This document shows, piece by piece, positions 5,739 to 7,706 of a DNA stretch of 7,706 bases. A model generated the notes under the pieces. It was given only the letters and a program-made list of their open reading frames with translations, did no database searches and had not been told where the DNA came from. The stretch is from Aalborgiella sp031424795 (GTDB lineage: Bacteria > Pseudomonadota > Gammaproteobacteria > Burkholderiales > Burkholderiaceae_C), in the NCBI GenBank assembly GCA_031424795.1, contig JANPIC010000044.1:1-7706 (forward strand), given 5' to 3'. The translations under genes were made by a program, and so were the position numbers. Every line of letters begins with the position of its first letter. The stretch's first letter is position 1.

Positions 5739-6866
5739 ATGCAACCAACCGCACAACCTAACACCAAGCCACTGAACCCTAATTTCTCATCAGGCCCCTG
5801 CGCCAAGCGCCCCGGCTATGACGTGAGCAAGCTGCAACTCGACACGCTGGGTCGCTCGCACCGCTCTGCTTTGGGTAAAAAAGTGCTGGGTTTGGCATGC
5901 TCTGAAACCGCCCGCATTTTGGGTTTGCCCGAAGGCTACCGCGTCGCCGTGGTGCCCGGCTCGGACACCGGTGCGATTGAGATGGCGATGTGGTCCATGC
6001 TGGGCGCACGCGGGGTGGACGTGCTGGAGTGGGAATCTTTCAGCGCGGGTTGGGTGACTGACATTGTCAAACAGCTCAAATTGCCGAATACCAATGTACT
6101 CAAAGCTGACTACGGTGATATCACCGACTTTGCACCCGTCAATTTTGACAACGACGTGGTGTTTGTTTGGAACGGCACGACCTCCGGCGTCAAAGTGCCG
6201 AATGGCGACTGGATTCCTGCCAACCGCGCTGGTTTGACGCTGTGCGACGCGACATCCGCCGTATTTGCCATGGAGATGCCGTGGGAGAAGTTGGACGTCA
6301 TCACCTACTCTTGGCAAAAAGTGCTGGGCGGTGAGGGTGCGCACGGCATGCTGATTTTGAGCCCGCGTGCCGTGGAGCGCATCGAAGCCTACAACCCGCC
6401 ATGGCCTATGCCCAAGGTGTTCCGCATGAAATCGGGCGGCAAGCTGACCGAGGGTTTGTTCAAGGGCGAAACCATCAACACACCGTCCATGCTGTGCGTG
6501 TCTGACTATCTGGACGCGCTGCAATGGGTGGAATCCATTGGCGGTGTGAAGGGGACGATGGCCCGCTCTGAGGCCAATCTCAAGGTTCTGGAAGACTTTG
6601 TCGCCGCGAACGACTGGATTTCCTTCCTCGCCAAGGACAAAGCCACCCGCTCCAACACCAGCGTCTGCCTGACGCTGACCGCTTCTGAGGAGCAAGTCAA
6701 AAAGATGGTCAAACTGTTGGACACGGAAGGCGTGGCCTATGACATTGGGGCGTACAAAGACGCGCCGGCCGGGCTGCGGATCTGGTGCGGCGCGACGGTG
6801 GAAGCGTCGGATTTGAAGGCGCTGATGCCCTGGCTGACCTGGGCTTACCAGCAAGTGACGGCCTAA
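5739..6866 (+). CDS. serC: Phosphoserine aminotransferase (Methanosarcina/alphaproteobacterial type)
   Basis: This PLP enzyme of the class V aminotransferase family moves the amino group of glutamate to 3-phosphohydroxypyruvate, giving phosphoserine, the second step of serine synthesis. The 375-residue product opens with NPNFSSGPCAKRPG (13-26). It has GRSHRS (38-43), the cofactor-phosphate loop PGSDTGA (73-79), Asp170 in DATSA expected to pair with the PLP ring nitrogen, and the Schiff-base Lys194 in SWQKVLGGEGAHG. GETINTPSM (243-251) and GLRIWCGAT (345-353) are further family blocks. These features match the variant modelled as TIGR01365, not the classical E. coli SerC. The neighbour serA, encoding the preceding enzyme, supports the role. 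The ATG at 5739 has a fair ribosome site. A classical serC elsewhere in the genome cannot be excluded. Confidence 0.95.
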   Translation: MQPTAQPNTKPLNPNFSSGPCAKRPGYDVSKLQLDTLGRSHRSALGKKVLGLACSETARILGLPEGYRVAVVPGSDTGAIEMAMWSMLGARGVDVLEWESFSAGWVTDIVKQLKLPNTNVLKADYGDITDFAPVNFDNDVVFVWNGTTSGVKVPNGDWIPANRAGLTLCDATSAVFAMEMPWEKLDVITYSWQKVLGGEGAHGMLILSPRAVERIEAYNPPWPMPKVFRMKSGGKLTEGLFKGETINTPSMLCVSDYLDALQWVESIGGVKGTMARSEANLKVLEDFVAANDWISFLAKDKATRSNTSVCLTLTASEEQVKKMVKLLDTEGVAYDIGAYKDAPAGLRIWCGATVEASDLKALMPWLTWAYQQVTA

Positions 6867-6898
6867 ATTACTTCCATTTACCCTTTTTGACCACTTTT

Positions 6899-6905
6899 AA
6901 AGAGA
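6899..6905 (+). promoter_or_regulatory. Ribosome binding site of serA
   Basis: AAAGAGA lies 6 nt before the ATG at 6912 and supports that start. The 45-bp gap after serC has no terminator hairpin, so serC and serA are probably one transcript. Confidence 0.5.
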
Positions 6906-6911
6906 TTGCAC

Positions 6912-7706
6912 ATGTACAAAGTCAGAACCTACAACGCGATCTCAGTCAAAGGACTGGAACGCTTTCCTCGCCAATCCTTCGAGGTGGGCAGCGACATCAG
7001 CCAGCCCGATGCGTTTTTGCTGCGCAGCCAAAAGCTGCAGGGCGTGGAAGTCCCCAAATCCTTATTAGCGGCAGCCCGAGCCGGTGCTGGCGTCAACAAC
7101 GTGCCGATTGCCGAGTACAGCAAGCTGGGCGTCGTCGTTTTCAACACGCCGGGCGCGAACGCCAATGCGGTCAAGGAACTGGTGATGGCCGGCATGCTGC
7201 TGGCGACGCGGGGCATTTTGCCGGGCATGGCGTATGTCAATTCGCTGACAGCCATGACCGATGCGACCGAGATGTCGGCTCATCTGGAAAAGGAAAAAGC
7301 CCGCTTTGCCGGCGGCGAAATCAAAGGCAAAACGCTGGGTATCGTCGGGCTGGGGGCGATTGGCTCCATGGTCGCCGACATGGCGCTGGCCATGGGCATG
7401 AAGGTGGTTGGTTTTGACCCCGCGCTGTCGATTGACGCCGCCTGGCGCTTGTCCAGCGAAGTCTCGCGCATGGAAAACCTGCAGGCGCTGCTGGCAAAAG
7501 CGGACTACATCTCGCTACACGTCCCCGCCATGGACGCGACCAAGCACCTGATCAACGACGCCGCCTTGGCGCTGACCAAGCCAGGCGCGGTGCTGCTGAA
7601 CTTTGCGCGGGAGACAATTGTCGACTCCGCCGCCGTCAAAAGAAGTCTTGATGCTGGCAAACTGGGCAAATACGTCTGCGACTTCCCAGAGCTGGACTTG
7701 CTCAAC
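6912..7706 (+). CDS. serA: D-3-phosphoglycerate dehydrogenase, 5' part, runs off the right edge
   Basis: The frame is open from the ATG at 6912 to the last base, giving 265 residues. It starts MYKVRTYNAISVKGLERFPR and belongs to the D-isomer-specific 2-hydroxyacid dehydrogenases. SerA oxidises 3-phosphoglycerate to 3-phosphohydroxypyruvate with NAD, the first step of serine synthesis. Visible are the substrate-domain RAGAGVNN (56-63) and NTPGANANAVKELV (78-91), the Rossmann loop GLGAIG (146-151) with Asp169 ending strand 2, and the catalytic Arg233 in NFARETIVD. The catalytic His and any C-terminal ACT domain (the usual site of serine feedback) lie beyond the edge; relatives are about 390 residues or more, so around two thirds is present. 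It sits 45 bp behind serC with a good ribosome site. No frameshift or truncation is visible other than the window end. Confidence 0.94.
   Translation, partial: MYKVRTYNAISVKGLERFPRQSFEVGSDISQPDAFLLRSQKLQGVEVPKSLLAAARAGAGVNNVPIAEYSKLGVVVFNTPGANANAVKELVMAGMLLATRGILPGMAYVNSLTAMTDATEMSAHLEKEKARFAGGEIKGKTLGIVGLGAIGSMVADMALAMGMKVVGFDPALSIDAAWRLSSEVSRMENLQALLAKADYISLHVPAMDATKHLINDAALALTKPGAVLLNFARETIVDSAAVKRSLDAGKLGKYVCDFPELDLLN

Noticed and set aside
5790..6854. A 354-codon open frame on the minus strand, antisense to serC
   Set aside because: The + strand protein is an unmistakable aminotransferase. The antisense product is rich in His, Gln and Arg without any fold signature, typical of a GC-rich shadow frame.
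6785..7417. A 210-codon + strand frame spanning the serC end and the serA start
   Set aside because: It overlaps two well-supported genes in another frame, and its product is low-complexity Gly/Arg/Gln with no domain.
1..7706. CRISPR array, tRNA or rRNA gene, toxin-antitoxin, phage or defence genes
   Set aside because: Reading both strands showed no regularly spaced direct repeats, no cloverleaf-like segments and no such protein motifs. The non-coding gaps are all shorter than about 200 bp and are explained above.

Overview
The window looks like chromosomal DNA of a betaproteobacterium, most likely of the family Comamonadaceae (Rhodoferax/Polaromonas/Acidovorax type). This rests on recalled protein resemblances, on the fkpB-ispH gene pair, and on short interspersed repeats that resemble ones I remember from that family. 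No database search was possible. Coding density is high and nearly all genes are housekeeping genes. I found no CRISPR array, phage, toxin-antitoxin or defence system, and no RNA gene.

Layout. Positions 1-157 hold no supported gene, at most the last codons of a + strand gene. A leftward pair follows: serS (seryl-tRNA synthetase, start 2493) and, 2 bp behind it, an S4-domain protein of the RsuA/RluF pseudouridine synthase family (1147-158) whose active-site motifs are all eroded. A 125-bp divergent region (2494-2618) with a REP-like hairpin separates serS from a rightward class I SAM-dependent methyltransferase (2619-3278). That gene converges on a leftward pair, fkpB (4922-4470) and ispH (4455-3469). 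Between the convergent ends lies a roughly 170-bp element bounded by inverted repeats. Divergent from fkpB is radC (4995-5678), then a likely promoter and the serine biosynthesis pair serC (5739-6866) and serA (6912 to the right edge, incomplete).

How the genes fit together. SerA oxidises 3-phosphoglycerate and SerC transaminates the product to phosphoserine, so the right end is a serine pathway operon. SerS, at the other end, charges tRNA-Ser. IspH catalyses the last step of the MEP isoprenoid pathway, and FkpB is its usual genomic neighbour, a peptidyl-prolyl isomerase. SerC is of the variant recalled from alphaproteobacteria and Methanosarcina, not the classical enterobacterial form, and the SerA N-terminus also resembles alphaproteobacterial enzymes.

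The most interesting signals are small-scale. (i) The pseudouridine synthase homologue has lost the catalytic Asp, the motif II Tyr and the basic motif III. (ii) Degenerate copies of one AT-rich interspersed repeat seem to have been absorbed into reading frames: inside serS, at the fkpB/ispH junction where it supplies the ispH start codon and N-terminal tail, and possibly inside the methyltransferase. (iii) A 20-bp tandem duplication at the end of ispH re-encodes the same C-terminus and a stop codon.
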